Assembly (NCBI GenBank): GCA_028023455.1 | Contig: JAQFVV010006427.1 | Coordinates: 680,001-744,000 of the forward strand | Source: Epiperipatus broadwayi | Taxonomy: Eukaryota > Onychophora > Udeonychophora > Euonychophora > Peripatidae | Direction: 5' to 3' | DNA: 64,000 nucleotides | Shown: positions 49,192-60,373 of the stretch, one piece after another | Layout: each line of letters opens with the position of its first letter | Numbering within the stretch: the first letter of the stretch is position 1 | The notes under the pieces: generated by a model | Databases searched by the model: none | What the model was told of the DNA's origin: nothing | What the model saw: the letters and a program-made list of their open reading frames with translations, nothing else | Program-made: the position numbers and the translations under genes

Positions 49192-50885
49192 TACTGATAT
49201 ATTAGTCTTTAATCGAGGTTTAATTAGATGTAATCTCTAGTTTAATAAATGATTAGTTATAGTATGCATTTATCTGAAGTGATTGATGTCAAAGTTGTAA
49301 ATGCAGAAAATTTGACAATTGTAGATGGAACTGTAATAAATAATTCATATATGAGTCAAAGTGCATACCTTGATGCTTGTAATTATTAATAAATCATATA
49401 TATAATAGCTTAATTTACTTATTTAAAACATATCGTATACATTTTTTTTATAAAAATAATGCAAAACTTTTTATACTGCAGCGATGTTTTAAAATATTCT
49501 CTTATCCTCATGGTTCAATTTTTATTCAGATTGTATTGAAAAAATAGATATTAATATGATATCAATTTAAATTAGATAGTTCAATGCAGTCCATTAATAA
49601 TAATAAAAAAGTAAAATATATGAGAAAGAACATTGTTTTGTGTCCATTTTTTTTAATGAAGCCACTTTTTAGAGAGGAGTAACATTATTCCCATCTTCAA
49701 AAGGTAGAAATCTTTAAAATAGTACGCCCTTAATCAATAAAAATTATCAACCAATTGTATAAATATAAGCTATTAATTAAATAAATCTTAAAATATAATA
49801 TGATTTTTTTCATATTTTGTCAGTCATTAGTACATTACTGTTTTACAATGTTTTAAAATAATAATATTTAAAATTATTCATTTTTTATATATTTAAAAAT
49901 ATTCTAGATCTTTTCTTTATTACAATTATATATTGTTAATATTTCACTTAAAAATATTATACAAATAATCAGTAAAACTAATTTTCATTAGATGATCAGC
50001 ATCACGTGATTGCTCTAAAAGCTTTATGTTTTTCAAATGTAAATAGATTGAACATTATCTATTTTATAATCATTGCACATTTGCTTCTAATCTTTATAAA
50101 GATTAATGTCAATGACTCAAATAAATTTATCACTTAATGGAAAGATTAATTATGCTATTTCAATAAAACAACATAAAAATAGAGCATTAGGGATAAAATT
50201 AATAAAATTTGTCAACAATGTAAGATTAAAATTATGTTAGTATTAAAAAAAAAGAAATATATGTTTATCCAATTGGCAAACATCATTAAAGATATTAGAA
50301 GCTAACAGCTAATAATTTTCCACACCTAATGGAAAGTTTATGTTTGAGTTATTATTTTGTCTGATTAAAATTATTACACAAAAAATTGTACATATTCAGA
50401 TATAACACCTTTTAGATTACTTAAATAACAATAAATTAACAAATCACTTTAAAAAGATTATTTTTTTACACAGTCATTAAGTAGGTAAAGTGAATTTATA
50501 TTTAAATACAATATATTATTTTTATATGTTTGTAACATTTTATTTTATTTTTTATACACATTATTCAAAATATTCATTTTTATACAAAAAAAAATATACT
50601 CTTTTATATATAATTTGCAAACATAGTTTTCGGAATCTTGCATTATTTTGATTATATATATTTATACACAAAAACCTTTAATTAATTGTATTTAAACTTT
50701 AATATAAAATTGAATGTTATGGCAGTATATAAATAGAGATTGCCTTACTTTGTGGGGTAAATGCTCAACTAGTTTTAAGGCTGTTGATAATATTGGTTAT
50801 TAGTTAAATGTGTGACTAGCAGAAAATTGATTTTTTTTAAATCAAACATTGATGTTCCAAAGATGGTAAGTGACTAATGACACCT
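49192..50885. other. AT-rich intergenic, nothing recognised
   Basis: No frame, RNA gene or named repeat seen. Confidence 0.4.
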
Positions 50886-50888
50886 TTA

Positions 50889-50949
<61 letters not shown>
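50886..50949. repeat. (TA)n - T10 - (TA)n tract
   Basis: A TA run, ten T residues, then a second TA run, directly before the foldback at 50981. Confidence 0.9.
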
Positions 50950-50951
<2 letters not shown>

Positions 50952-50980
50952 CGATATCTGTATTTCTTCAAATCAATATA

Positions 50981-51410
50981 TGTAATCTTATAATTGAATA
51001 TTTATAAATACAGCAATTAGATATAAGTAAAGTATAACTTTAAACTTTTTATCCACTTAGGAGCGCTTTTGGATATCCTCATAGTCTTTGTCAACTAACA
51101 CTTTGAAAGACTAACATTCCCACAATTTCATGATCTTAATGTTTGCTGCCTGTCTGTTAACACAAACAAGATTTAATTAACAGACAGACAGCAAATGATA
51201 TGATCATGGAATTGTGGGAATGTTAGCCTTTTAAAGTACAGGCAGCAAACATTAAGATCACAGAATTTTGGGAAGGTTAGCCTTTCAAAGTGTTAATTGA
51301 CAAAGATCACAAGGATAGTCAAAAGTGCTCCTAAGTGGATAATTTTTTTGAAGTTATACTTTACATATATCTAATTACTGTATTTATAAATATTCAATTA
51401 TAAGATTACA
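50981..51410. mobile_element. Foldback element, about 430 bp, arms about 175 bp
   Basis: TGTAATCTTATAATTGAATA and TTTATAAATACAGCAATTAG at the left are mirrored by CTAATTACTGTATTTATAAA and TATTCAATTATAAGATTACA at the right. Deeper, CCACTTAGGAGCGCTTTTG meets CAAAAGTGCTCCTAAGTGG. The centre holds an extra partial copy of the inner arm (GGAATTGTGGGAATGTTAGC at about 51209), so the inner segment occurs three times. No coding capacity. Confidence 0.8.
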
Positions 51411-51441
51411 CACACCCCCAATATATATATATATATATAAC

Positions 51442-52620
51442 AAAACAAGGCACAAATTTTGCAACTTGCCTTTAAGCCTGTGCAAAAATGTTCACTAGAT
51501 GGAGTTTAACACTAGCTCCAAAATAAGCTTTAATTATAGGTGCAAACAGAGAAAGAATTCAAATTTCTTTCAGAAAATCCTCATTTCTAGAGCAATTGGT
51601 TTCAGGCTTAATGGCTCACCTCAGTAAAGAGTTAGGATTTCAGAAACTAGATGTAAAACTCCAACTCAGAGCACTTATTAAATACATTACTATCAGTTTG
51701 AAAACTTGAATTTTTCAGACATGTAAATGTCTTCAAATCCAGCCTTACAAACTAGGTAGCTATATGAATCTGAACTCAGTTCAGTTTCACCATATATTAA
51801 TAGCTAAAGTAATATTACATTACAAAAGCCTTCAAAGGTACACTAATAATAATTAATAAAACAAGGTACAAATTGTGCAACAAGCCTTTAAGCTTGTGAT
51901 AAAAATATTCACTAGATGGAGCTTACCACTAGCACCAAAACAAGCTTTAATTATAAGATGAGGATTTTCTAATAGAGATTTTGAATTCTTTTGTCTGGAG
52001 ATGAGAATTTTCCGATAGAGATTTTGAATTCTTTTATGTGGAGATGAGGACTTTTTGATAGAGATTTTGAATTCTTTTGTCTGGAGATGAGGATTTTTCA
52101 ATAGAGATTTTGAATTCTTTTTGTTGGCACTTATAATTAAAGTTTGTTTTGGAACTAGTGGTAAGCTCCATCTAGTGAACATTTTAGCACAAGCTAATGA
52201 ACATTTTAGCACAAGCTTAAAGGCAAGTTGCACAATTTGTGCTTTGTTTCATTAATTATTATAAGTGTACTTTTGAAGGCTTTTGTGATGTAATATTGCT
52301 TTAGCTATTAATGTATGGTGAAACTGAACTGAGTTCAGATCCATATAGCTATCTGTTTTGTAAGGCTGGATTTGAAGACATTTATGTGACTGAAAAAATT
52401 CAAGTTTTCAAACTGATAGTAACGTATTTAATAAATGCTCTAAGTTGGAGTTTTAGATATAGTTTCTGAAATCCTAACTCATCATTGAGGTAAGCCATTA
52501 TGCTCAAAACCAATTGGTCTGGAGATGAGGATTTCTGATAGAGATTTTGAATACTTTTTCTGTTCGCACTTATAAGTAAAGCTTGTTTGGAGCTAGTAGT
52601 AAACTCCAGCTAGTGAACAT
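51442..52620. mobile_element. Large nested foldback, about 1.18 kb
   Basis: The left half (51442-51956) and right half (about 52130-52620) are reverse complements. CCATATATTAATAGCTAAAG near 51790 meets CTTTAGCTATTAATGTATGG near 52300, and CTCCAACTCAGAGCACTTAT near 51660 meets its mirror near 52440. A unit beginning AACAAGGYACAAATT appears twice in the left half (51446 and 51860) and its mirror twice in the right, giving an A-B-A' / A'-B-A layout. The centre is the 43 bp tandem array. No gene; the 126-codon minus frame over it is translated repeat. Confidence 0.8.
51957..52128. repeat. 43 bp tandem repeat, four copies
   Basis: GATGAGGATTTT...ATAGAGATTTTGAATTC recurs at 51957, 52000, 52043 and 52086, exactly 43 bp apart. 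A fifth, isolated copy lies at about 52523 inside the right arm. Confidence 0.9.
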
Positions 52621-52984
52621 ATATATGTGGATCATTAAAATTATTAATACTCATATAAAATAAATAAATTTTAAACAAAAATAAAACACTTGATATGTTT
52701 GTAAGGTTCACTACGTGAAAGAAGATAGAGTAATTGAACAAAAGAATACTATAACCAAACAATATTTGATTATCATGGTCCAGCACTTCAAATTTGATAC
52801 AACTTGTACCATCATCATCATTTTCAACTATTACTGACCCACTGAAGAATAATGTTTTGTCCAGATTTTCCATTACCTACCTTGTTTCCCATAATACATC
52901 AGCAACTTATTTGTTTCATTCATCTATCTCACATATTTTAAGATCTTTTTATTCTGTTGTAATTCAGTTTAATACTTCAACTGT
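52621..52984. repeat. LINE 3'-flank, contains the tail motif
   Basis: CATCATCATTTTCAACTATT ACTGACCCACTGAAGAAT near 52815-52855 parallels the segment at 21240. It lies just beyond the C-terminal end of the minus-strand RTE-like LINE, where a 3' UTR would be. The overlapping 66- and 87-codon frames have no motif. Confidence 0.45.
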
Positions 52985-54152
52985 CAATCAATAAGAACCT
53001 CTTCTAGCAATATGTCCAAATCAACTTCATTTCAATTTTTTGATTCTTTCAATTATTTCAATGCTAAATTTTTGTTCTCTTGCCCATGTATACCATTATC
53101 ATTTTCTTCTTGCTGTTCCTAACACATATCTGTCTATACTGCATTGAGTGTTCTGAAATTTTGTAATTGTCTTTTTGTTAAATGTCCATGTCTCAGATCC
53201 ATAAGTAAAATTGATGAAATACCTCTTTTAAAAATTTGCTTTTCCAAAACCATAGGGATATTTCCTTGTAATATTAAGTTCTTCTACTAAATACATTCAA
53301 AAAAAATTTAATTCTATAATTGATTTCATCTATTATTTTTTTGATCCATATTAATAATTTGACTAAGGTATTTATAATTAACTTCTAACTTATAATTATG
53401 ATTTTTTTTTTTTTCAGCAAAAATCATTTGAAAATTATTGTAGTCTTTTTAGTATTTATCTTTCCATTTTAATCCACAACATACTTCTTGTAAAACTGAT
53501 GTAAAAAATTTTGGAGAAATGGAGTCATCTTGTCAGACATCATTCTCAATGTTAAAATTATTAATATAACTATGTAATTTAAAAGATAACTGTTGCATTT
53601 TGATAAATATTCTTCTGAATATGCCAGTATTATGGATCTATAACTTGATGATCCTATGCTTTAATTACAATAGAATGTTATATAATCAAATGCCTTTTTG
53701 TAATCTACAAATCCAAAGCACAATAGCATATCATATTCATTGGTCTTTTCTATAACTTTCCTCAATACTTCTATGCAATCCATGATATTAAACCACTTTT
53801 AAATTCATCTTGTTTTTTTGGATGATTAAATTACAAAATTTGCTGTTCACAATTTGCAATTATCTTGGTCAAGATTTTATATAGAAATGATAGAAAACTG
53901 ATAGGTCTGTAATTTTAAATAACTTTGTTATCATCTTTTTAAAGTATAAATATTGCTATTTTATTCTTCCAATTATATGTAAAACCTATATTATTTAGGC
54001 ATTTAGTATGTGATTTTGTCACTTGTTTTATATTTTTCATTTGAATATCAAGAATATATCCATCATTTTTTGTAATTTTTCTTTAATAATACATCTTATT
54101 GTTTGTCTCATTTCTTCATGTGCTTGTCAATACAAGATATAATAACAATAAA

Positions 54153-54248
<96 letters not shown>

Positions 54249-54800
54249 AATGCATTCACTGGGAAGCAAACTCTGGCCAGGCTGCCAATGCTTGACTTCT
54301 TTTTCTTTTTTGTTTTTATTACTACATAATTCTTTATATAAGTGTTTTACATATTTGCATGATGTCATCATTCTTTTTAATAATAATTTTATCTTTTTTT
54401 ATTATTTCAGAAATAACTTTTCTTCTATAACCAAGATGTTGTTTTACAATTTTGAGACTTTTAACCTTTTTTGTAGTTTCCCTTGCCAATTCACAATTAT
54501 ATTTTCTTATTACTATTTTCTATACACTTTTACAAAACTCTAAATATTCAATTTTTCTTATTGAATTATTTTTAAAAAATATTAATATTCTTTCATTTAT
54601 TTATATATTGTTCACAATAGTAATTTCACTAGAAAATTGCCTTTATTTTGGACTAGTTTTTCACAGTGTATCAGCTATTTTCTTATTGATTTCATTAAAG
54701 TCTAATCCATATTCAAAATCTCTTAATATTCTAAAACAATTTGCGAGTTCTAATTTAAATTTATTGGTTTATTTCTGAAAATTAAGAATGTCTACTAATT
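52985..54800 (-). pseudogene. Decayed RTE-like LINE reverse transcriptase
   Basis: Minus-strand reading gives the family's ordered landmarks. NYRPISFLSFLYKILTKII (about 53850-53910) is RT block 1. GFVDYKKAFDYI is motif A, with the catalytic Asp codon near 53703-53705. A decayed motif B region follows. YKYLSQIINMDQK (about 53345-53385) and FTYGSETWTF (about 53190-53220) are typical of the RTE-type thumb. WAREQKFSIEIIERIKKLK and WFGHIARR (about 53000-53100) form the usual C-terminal box. The FADD catalytic box could not be read. Upstream (54250-54800), only weak matches to the pre-RT region remain, split by a (TA)n insertion. Many stops and frameshifts; dead copy. Confidence 0.75.
54157..54246. 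repeat. (TA)n microsatellite, about 45 units
   Basis: A nearly pure TA run of about 90 bp inside the LINE remnant. The Tyr-Ile frames across it are artefacts. Confidence 0.95.
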
Positions 54801-57357
54801 AATACTCTTTTTCATAATTCTCTAATTTCACATTAATGTAAATCACACATCTCAGTAATTGATGATTATTTTCTATGCTGAATGCATTAAGAACATTTCA
54901 ATATTGAAATACATATTTTATGGTAGTATAAATGCAATGCAAATCTGCTATATCTTCATTCAGATTCTTTCATATCTACAAGACTACGTTTTCTTTCATT
55001 TTTTCTCACCATAACCAAATTTTTCCACAACACTTATTTTTCAATCATTTATCAAATCTGGCAATTATCTCCATGATAATTTTAAAATGGTGGTTGATTT
55101 GGCCAAAAGCATCTTTACATCTATGTAAAAGTTAACTATTTCTTTAATGGTCTGGGGTTGGGGATATTACACAAAGCTTGTTAAAAGATTATTTGCAAGC
55201 ACAGTTGTAAAATAAGTTTGTTAAATTAGGTCATGTGACATATGACTTGATTTTTTTTTGTTATTTTATTTCCATTTGGTATGTTCCATTAATTTTAACA
55301 ACTAATCTTCTATTTCTATTTGACATACCATCAGTTTCCACAATACTGTCCTCCCTTCTTTGAACCCCACTCCACTTATGTTTATAATATTTGTGCCTTT
55401 ATATTAAAGTACATATTTATTTTTTTAATCATCTCTTCATATTTTTGTCTAACTTCATTAAGTCCAACAAGATCTCATTTAATATTAAATAATTTTCAAT
55501 TCATGCAATCTTACATTATTTAAAAACAATCTAGAATTGTAAAAATCTAAAATAATAAAAGTTTATCATCAAATGGCATAGAATGCAGTCAATGGATTTT
55601 TAATAACCTTCACCCTTATTCACTAACAGCTGTTTTGACTGGCAATTTTAAATAGACCCTACTAAATAAGTTATTTAATAGTTATAAACATTATTTATGT
55701 ATAATATGTGATTTACAGAGAAACAATGTTAATATATATTTAAAATATGAGTTTTTATTATAACTTTTACACTCAACAAACATGCATTGTAATGCAAAAT
55801 GCAGTGGTATAATCAAATGGATTGGAATTCATTATTAAAAATACTTGTTACAATTTATCTTTATAAATTACAAGTTGCTTGCTGGACTGAATAAGAAAAA
55901 TAAATAAAATCATTCATAATTTTCAAAACATGATTCTAGGGATTTTTTTTTGCCAATCAAATAATAGAAGTATATTTTAAATGAAAATTTACAATATAAT
56001 AACAACATGTATTATGCCAATTTATCTATTAGATATCTAAAACTATCAGGGTAAAAGTTGGCATTTTTATTATTTCTGTTAAGACGTCTATAATTTTATG
56101 GATCATTGTGATATGTTGGATATTCTGATTAAAAAGTAGTGGCTTAAAATGCTAATATTTATTATTTTTACAAATGTACAGTTTTTTTTTATTGCACATT
56201 TATGTGATCACATTTAGGCTTACTTTTTAAAGTACCATACCGTGGATTAATAAATTTTATTCAAGTAATTAAAATTAATTTGTAGTGTTATAATTAATAA
56301 TTTGTAAAGCGCATACTCATTTTATTACATAAGTATATGCCTAAATGGGAGAGAAGGGACTTCTACAAATCTACTTTGCTCAGAAAGTTATTAAATTTGT
56401 ATATTTTATGAAAGTATCAGGGACCAAGTATAAAATGATGCTTTTTATATAAAAATTTTATACTACTTGAGATCTTTTACTCTTAAGTAGTAATAATAAT
56501 AATAATAATAATTAAAAAAAGAAGCTATTTTCCTTTATTCAACTCCTCGTTTCATTAAGGTTAAAAGAAGAAAAAATAACTGCTAGGTTTCGAAAGACTT
56601 ATGTTACTAACGATCAAATACCTGTTTAACATACTATTTAAAAAACATTAAAGGACTAAATAGAAGTTTTTCCAAGAAACTACTAAAAATTATTAATTGT
56701 ATTTTGTCCCCTGAAAAGTAAATAGATACTCATAAAAATCTATAAAATTTATTTTCTTTTCTGCACTTTCATTATGACTTATTCAATTCAATTATATGAT
56801 AATTTTGACTATATCATAGTTTTCTTCAGAGCTGCAAATTATAATTGCATTACATTATTTTTTTCAAAAATGTAAAATAACTTTAGTTTCGTATATCTAT
56901 ATTTATACACACATACACACCATATATATATATATCATTTCCTTTCTCTATTTGTATATTTTTCAGAGAATAAACAAATTGCATCATTATGAGAGCTTCT
57001 CAAACCTTTTATATATGACATTGCAGTGATTTTTAGGATAAAACAAAGTGAATTATTCAAAATAATTGTTACTGATACTCAGTATTTCAGAATCTTTGCA
57101 TATATTTATCTTAGTAGACAATATCTTTCCCAGTGCATGAATAACACTGCTATCTAGAACAACCTATACTAAAATTTGCATTTTTAAATAAGTATAGACT
57201 TATTAGTTCAGTTAAAACATCCACCAAAACCTTTCTGTCACTTCAATATGTACTTGAAGATTGTCTAATAAGAGAAAAATATTTACTAATTCAACTATAC
57301 ATCTTTTTTTTGAGTGAACATAATAAATGATTGTTAATAAACACATACATAGAAAAG
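54801..57357. other. AT-rich stretch, possible further LINE debris
   Basis: The first few hundred bases (to about 55140) may continue the LINE upstream on the minus strand, but no motif is firm. The rest shows nothing except a short (AAT)n near 56490-56511 and a TA/CA tract near 56905-56933. Confidence 0.4.
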
Positions 57358-57712
57358 ATAGATTTTTAAAAATATTCAACTTTATTACTACATAGCATGC
57401 TTTTGATATATAATGTATATCATATTCATAGCTTATAGTAATCATGCTTTTGATATATTATATATATATCAAAAATATTCTAGGTAATAATAAAACTGAA
57501 TATTTTTAAAAATCTACCTATTTTGCTACATAGTATGATTTTGATATATCATATGTATCATATTTATAGCTTATAGTAAAGCATACTTTTGATACATCAT
57601 GGATATCATATTAATAGTTTATGATAATATTACTATAAGCTATGAATATGATATACATGGCATATCACAGGCATGCTAGGTAGTAATAGAGCTGAATATT
57701 TTTAAAAATCTA
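57358..57712. mobile_element. Two adjacent hairpin elements of one family
   Basis: AGATTTTTAAAAATATTCAA with TTTATTACTACATAGCATGC (57358 on) is mirrored at about 57480-57516 and again at 57635-57712 (GCATGCTAGGTAGTAATAGA then GAATATTTTTAAAAATCTA). This gives one hairpin at 57358-57516 and a second at about 57512-57712 sharing the central end. Confidence 0.7.
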
Positions 57713-57775
57713 CATTTTCTGTGCATGTATTCATTAAAAAATATTTATTATGATATTAAAGACGTCAAAACAAGA

Positions 57776-58008
57776 AAAATTCTCTGTATGTATTGACACT
57801 CAGTGCAAGCCAGAGTAATTAATGGATCCCAGAGGCTTGTACATAAAATCTTTATCTAGTGCCTACTCATCCAATATTCCCAGATTAGTTTCTGTTTTGT
57901 GGCCTTTGTCAGCATGGAGCCTTGGATCTGAGAGCACTGTACTTGGATCTTCTGCACAAGCCTTCCTGCATCCATTGATTACTCTGGCTTGCACTGAATG
58001 GCAATACA
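57776..58008. mobile_element. MITE family 1, copy D, right end into gap
   Basis: AGTGCAAGCCAGAGTAAT... at the left (57802) meets CCTGCATCCATTGATTACTC TGGCTTGCACTGAATGGCA at the right, with the TGGATCTGAGAGCACTGTAC core. This is the cleanest core sequence of the family. The outermost right end is lost in the N run. Confidence 0.75.
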
Positions 58009-58508
58009 NNNNNNNNNNNNNNNNNNNNNNNNNNNNNNNNNNNNNNNNNNNNNNNNNNNNNNNNNNNNNNNNNNNNNNNNNNNNNNNNNNNNNNNNNNNN
58101 NNNNNNNNNNNNNNNNNNNNNNNNNNNNNNNNNNNNNNNNNNNNNNNNNNNNNNNNNNNNNNNNNNNNNNNNNNNNNNNNNNNNNNNNNNNNNNNNNNNN
58201 NNNNNNNNNNNNNNNNNNNNNNNNNNNNNNNNNNNNNNNNNNNNNNNNNNNNNNNNNNNNNNNNNNNNNNNNNNNNNNNNNNNNNNNNNNNNNNNNNNNN
58301 NNNNNNNNNNNNNNNNNNNNNNNNNNNNNNNNNNNNNNNNNNNNNNNNNNNNNNNNNNNNNNNNNNNNNNNNNNNNNNNNNNNNNNNNNNNNNNNNNNNN
58401 NNNNNNNNNNNNNNNNNNNNNNNNNNNNNNNNNNNNNNNNNNNNNNNNNNNNNNNNNNNNNNNNNNNNNNNNNNNNNNNNNNNNNNNNNNNNNNNNNNNN
58501 NNNNNNNN
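58009..58508. other. Assembly gap, exactly 500 N
   Basis: A run of 500 N. The round number suggests a scaffolding placeholder, so the true length is unknown. Frames of X across it are meaningless. Confidence 0.98.
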
Positions 58509-59889
58509 AAAAAAAAAAATTAAATTAATTAAAAAATTACATAATATGTCCATAACTTGAATTAAATAGGATAATTGTTAATAGAAAAAGATAAAAGAAA
58601 ATAATAGGTTTTCAATTAAAAGTTTTTATTTGATATATGAATAGAATTTTAAAAGGAATTAGTTGTGTTTAAGTTGTGATTATAATAGGAAAGGGAGTGA
58701 GATAAGGTTAAAAAAAGAAAGATTTTGGTTATGGATATATTTTGTAATTTTTTAATTTTTTTTTTTTGGAATATGTGATATTTAATGTGTATATATATTT
58801 TATTTTAGTGTGCCTTGAAAGAAAGACTATAAAAAATAGTGGAAATGTCGGGATTTCTTTTTCATGATTATAGTCCTCCAATAAATCAAGTTTTAAAAGA
58901 AGGAGTTAGTTTGTTTTTTTTCTATATTAAATTAATTTAGATCTAATTAGGTAGTAAAAAGATACTTGTCTTTCTCCCTATGATAGGTTAACTATATCTT
59001 ACACAATTCAATTGTGAATTACAACATCAGGCACACAATAGATCCAAGCCCTGGTATAATCATGATCAGTAAGAGTTGGTGTATATAAAATATGCCACTA
59101 ATTCAAGTGATTTATTTAAGCTTATTAAAACTCTCACTGACAGTGAGTATATGGAGATTTATAATAGTTACAAGACAGCACATAATTGGAGGTTAATTTC
59201 TTTCTGTACAATTACAGATTTTTAATGCTTAATAATAGCTGAACTAATTATTGTAAAACCTGATCAAAGTCATATTTAAAATCAGAATTTCTTTTGTTTT
59301 AGTTCGTTAGTCAATGTAAGTTGTTAATCAAAAGTTATTTTATCGATCTAGATGATTCAGTTAATTAATTATTGTGACAAACTCATATAAAAACCCTATC
59401 ATTGTGTACGTATTGCAAGGTTAAAAAATGAATCGCCAAATTTGTAAGAATAAATGCTGATTAAAGATATTATTTTCTTGGACGAAAATAGAATTTGAAT
59501 GGGAAGTTAAAGAAAACCTGGGCCTCTCTTTCTAAATACTGTAATTACATAACTCTGACGAATGCTCTATTAAACTATTAATATGTCTGTAAAGTCACCT
59601 TTTGTCTATCTTTGAAAATGAATCATTATTGTAAGCACTGTTTGAACTATTCACTAGTAGTTAGAAATAAAGAATATAGTTTTGCTTTTCAAAGTAAAAA
59701 ATTTAAAAAATATTGCACACAAAAAAGAAAGTGAAATTATTGTTGACAAAATACAAAACTATTCTGATTTATAGATGATCATGTATGTATAACTATTTTC
59801 AGAATCATCTTAAACTTTATATAAAAGTAGAAATTATTGATATCTATAATGTTTATATATAAAATCATTAAAGATCACGTAATCACCAT
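58509..59889. other. AT-rich intergenic, nothing recognised
   Basis: Begins with an A run at the gap edge. 59400-59620 is slightly less AT-rich with a few CpGs, but no exon or repeat could be supported. Confidence 0.4.
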
Positions 59890-59953
59890 CTTTTTACATT
59901 CATTGATTACTCTGGCTTGCAATAGGTGGCACTACTGTGTGGGGAATTTTGCC
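59890..59953. mobile_element. MITE family 1, copy E (right end only)
   Basis: CATTCATTGATTACTCTGGC TTGCAATAGG, then GGCACTACTGTGTGGGGAAT TTTGCC: the right terminal inverted repeat of the family, with no core or left end nearby. Confidence 0.65.
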
Positions 59954-60350
59954 TCTGTAAATTAAATCATTTGTCTAAAGGAAAACCTGCAGGTGATTTG
60001 CTTTATTTTTTTTAGAATAGCAGTAATTTCTATTTTTTTTCTCCAAAGAAGTTTAAATCCTGTTGTATATTGCAAGTGTTTATATTATTTAGGGTTTGAT
60101 TAAAAATCTGAATATGTTTTAAATAAAAAAAAAATCTAGAGTGAATTAATAATTTAAATACCATTTGGATTAAAAGTTAGCTTACTAATTAAGGAAAGCA
60201 CTAATAAAGATTTGAAATATGTAGTTTGATCTATGTTTGAAATTAATAACTTTTAATATCAGATATATTTAAAATGATTAAATTGATATTTTATTGTTAA
60301 TGCTCAATAAGAAATATATTATGGTATTTTAAGATATTATTTAAAAAAAA
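59954..60350. other. AT-rich spacer
   Basis: Nothing recognised. Confidence 0.4.
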
Positions 60351-60373
60351 TCAGACGTGTGCTCTTCCGATCT
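60351..60373. other. Illumina TruSeq adapter contamination
   Basis: Twenty-three bases ending GACGTGTGCTCTTCCGATCT match the 3' part of the standard Illumina read-2 adapter exactly. They are GC-richer than anything around, with an A run before and TTTCCC after. This is a library artefact left in the assembly, not genome. Confidence 0.95.

Noticed and set aside
51853-52233. 126-codon minus-strand frame with a repeated KNPHL/RKILIS pattern
   Set aside because: It translates the 43 bp tandem repeat and foldback arms. The repeat length is not a multiple of three, and no start or family context exists.
54099-54778. Plus-strand frames of 76-146 codons with Tyr-Ile repeats and hydrophobic tails resembling membrane proteins
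   Set aside because: They cross a (TA)n run, are antisense to a LINE remnant and have the Phe/Leu/Ile bias of T-rich DNA.
57822-58553. Frames of 176-233 codons across the gap
   Set aside because: Almost all residues are unknown because they translate N; the ends are MITE sequence.
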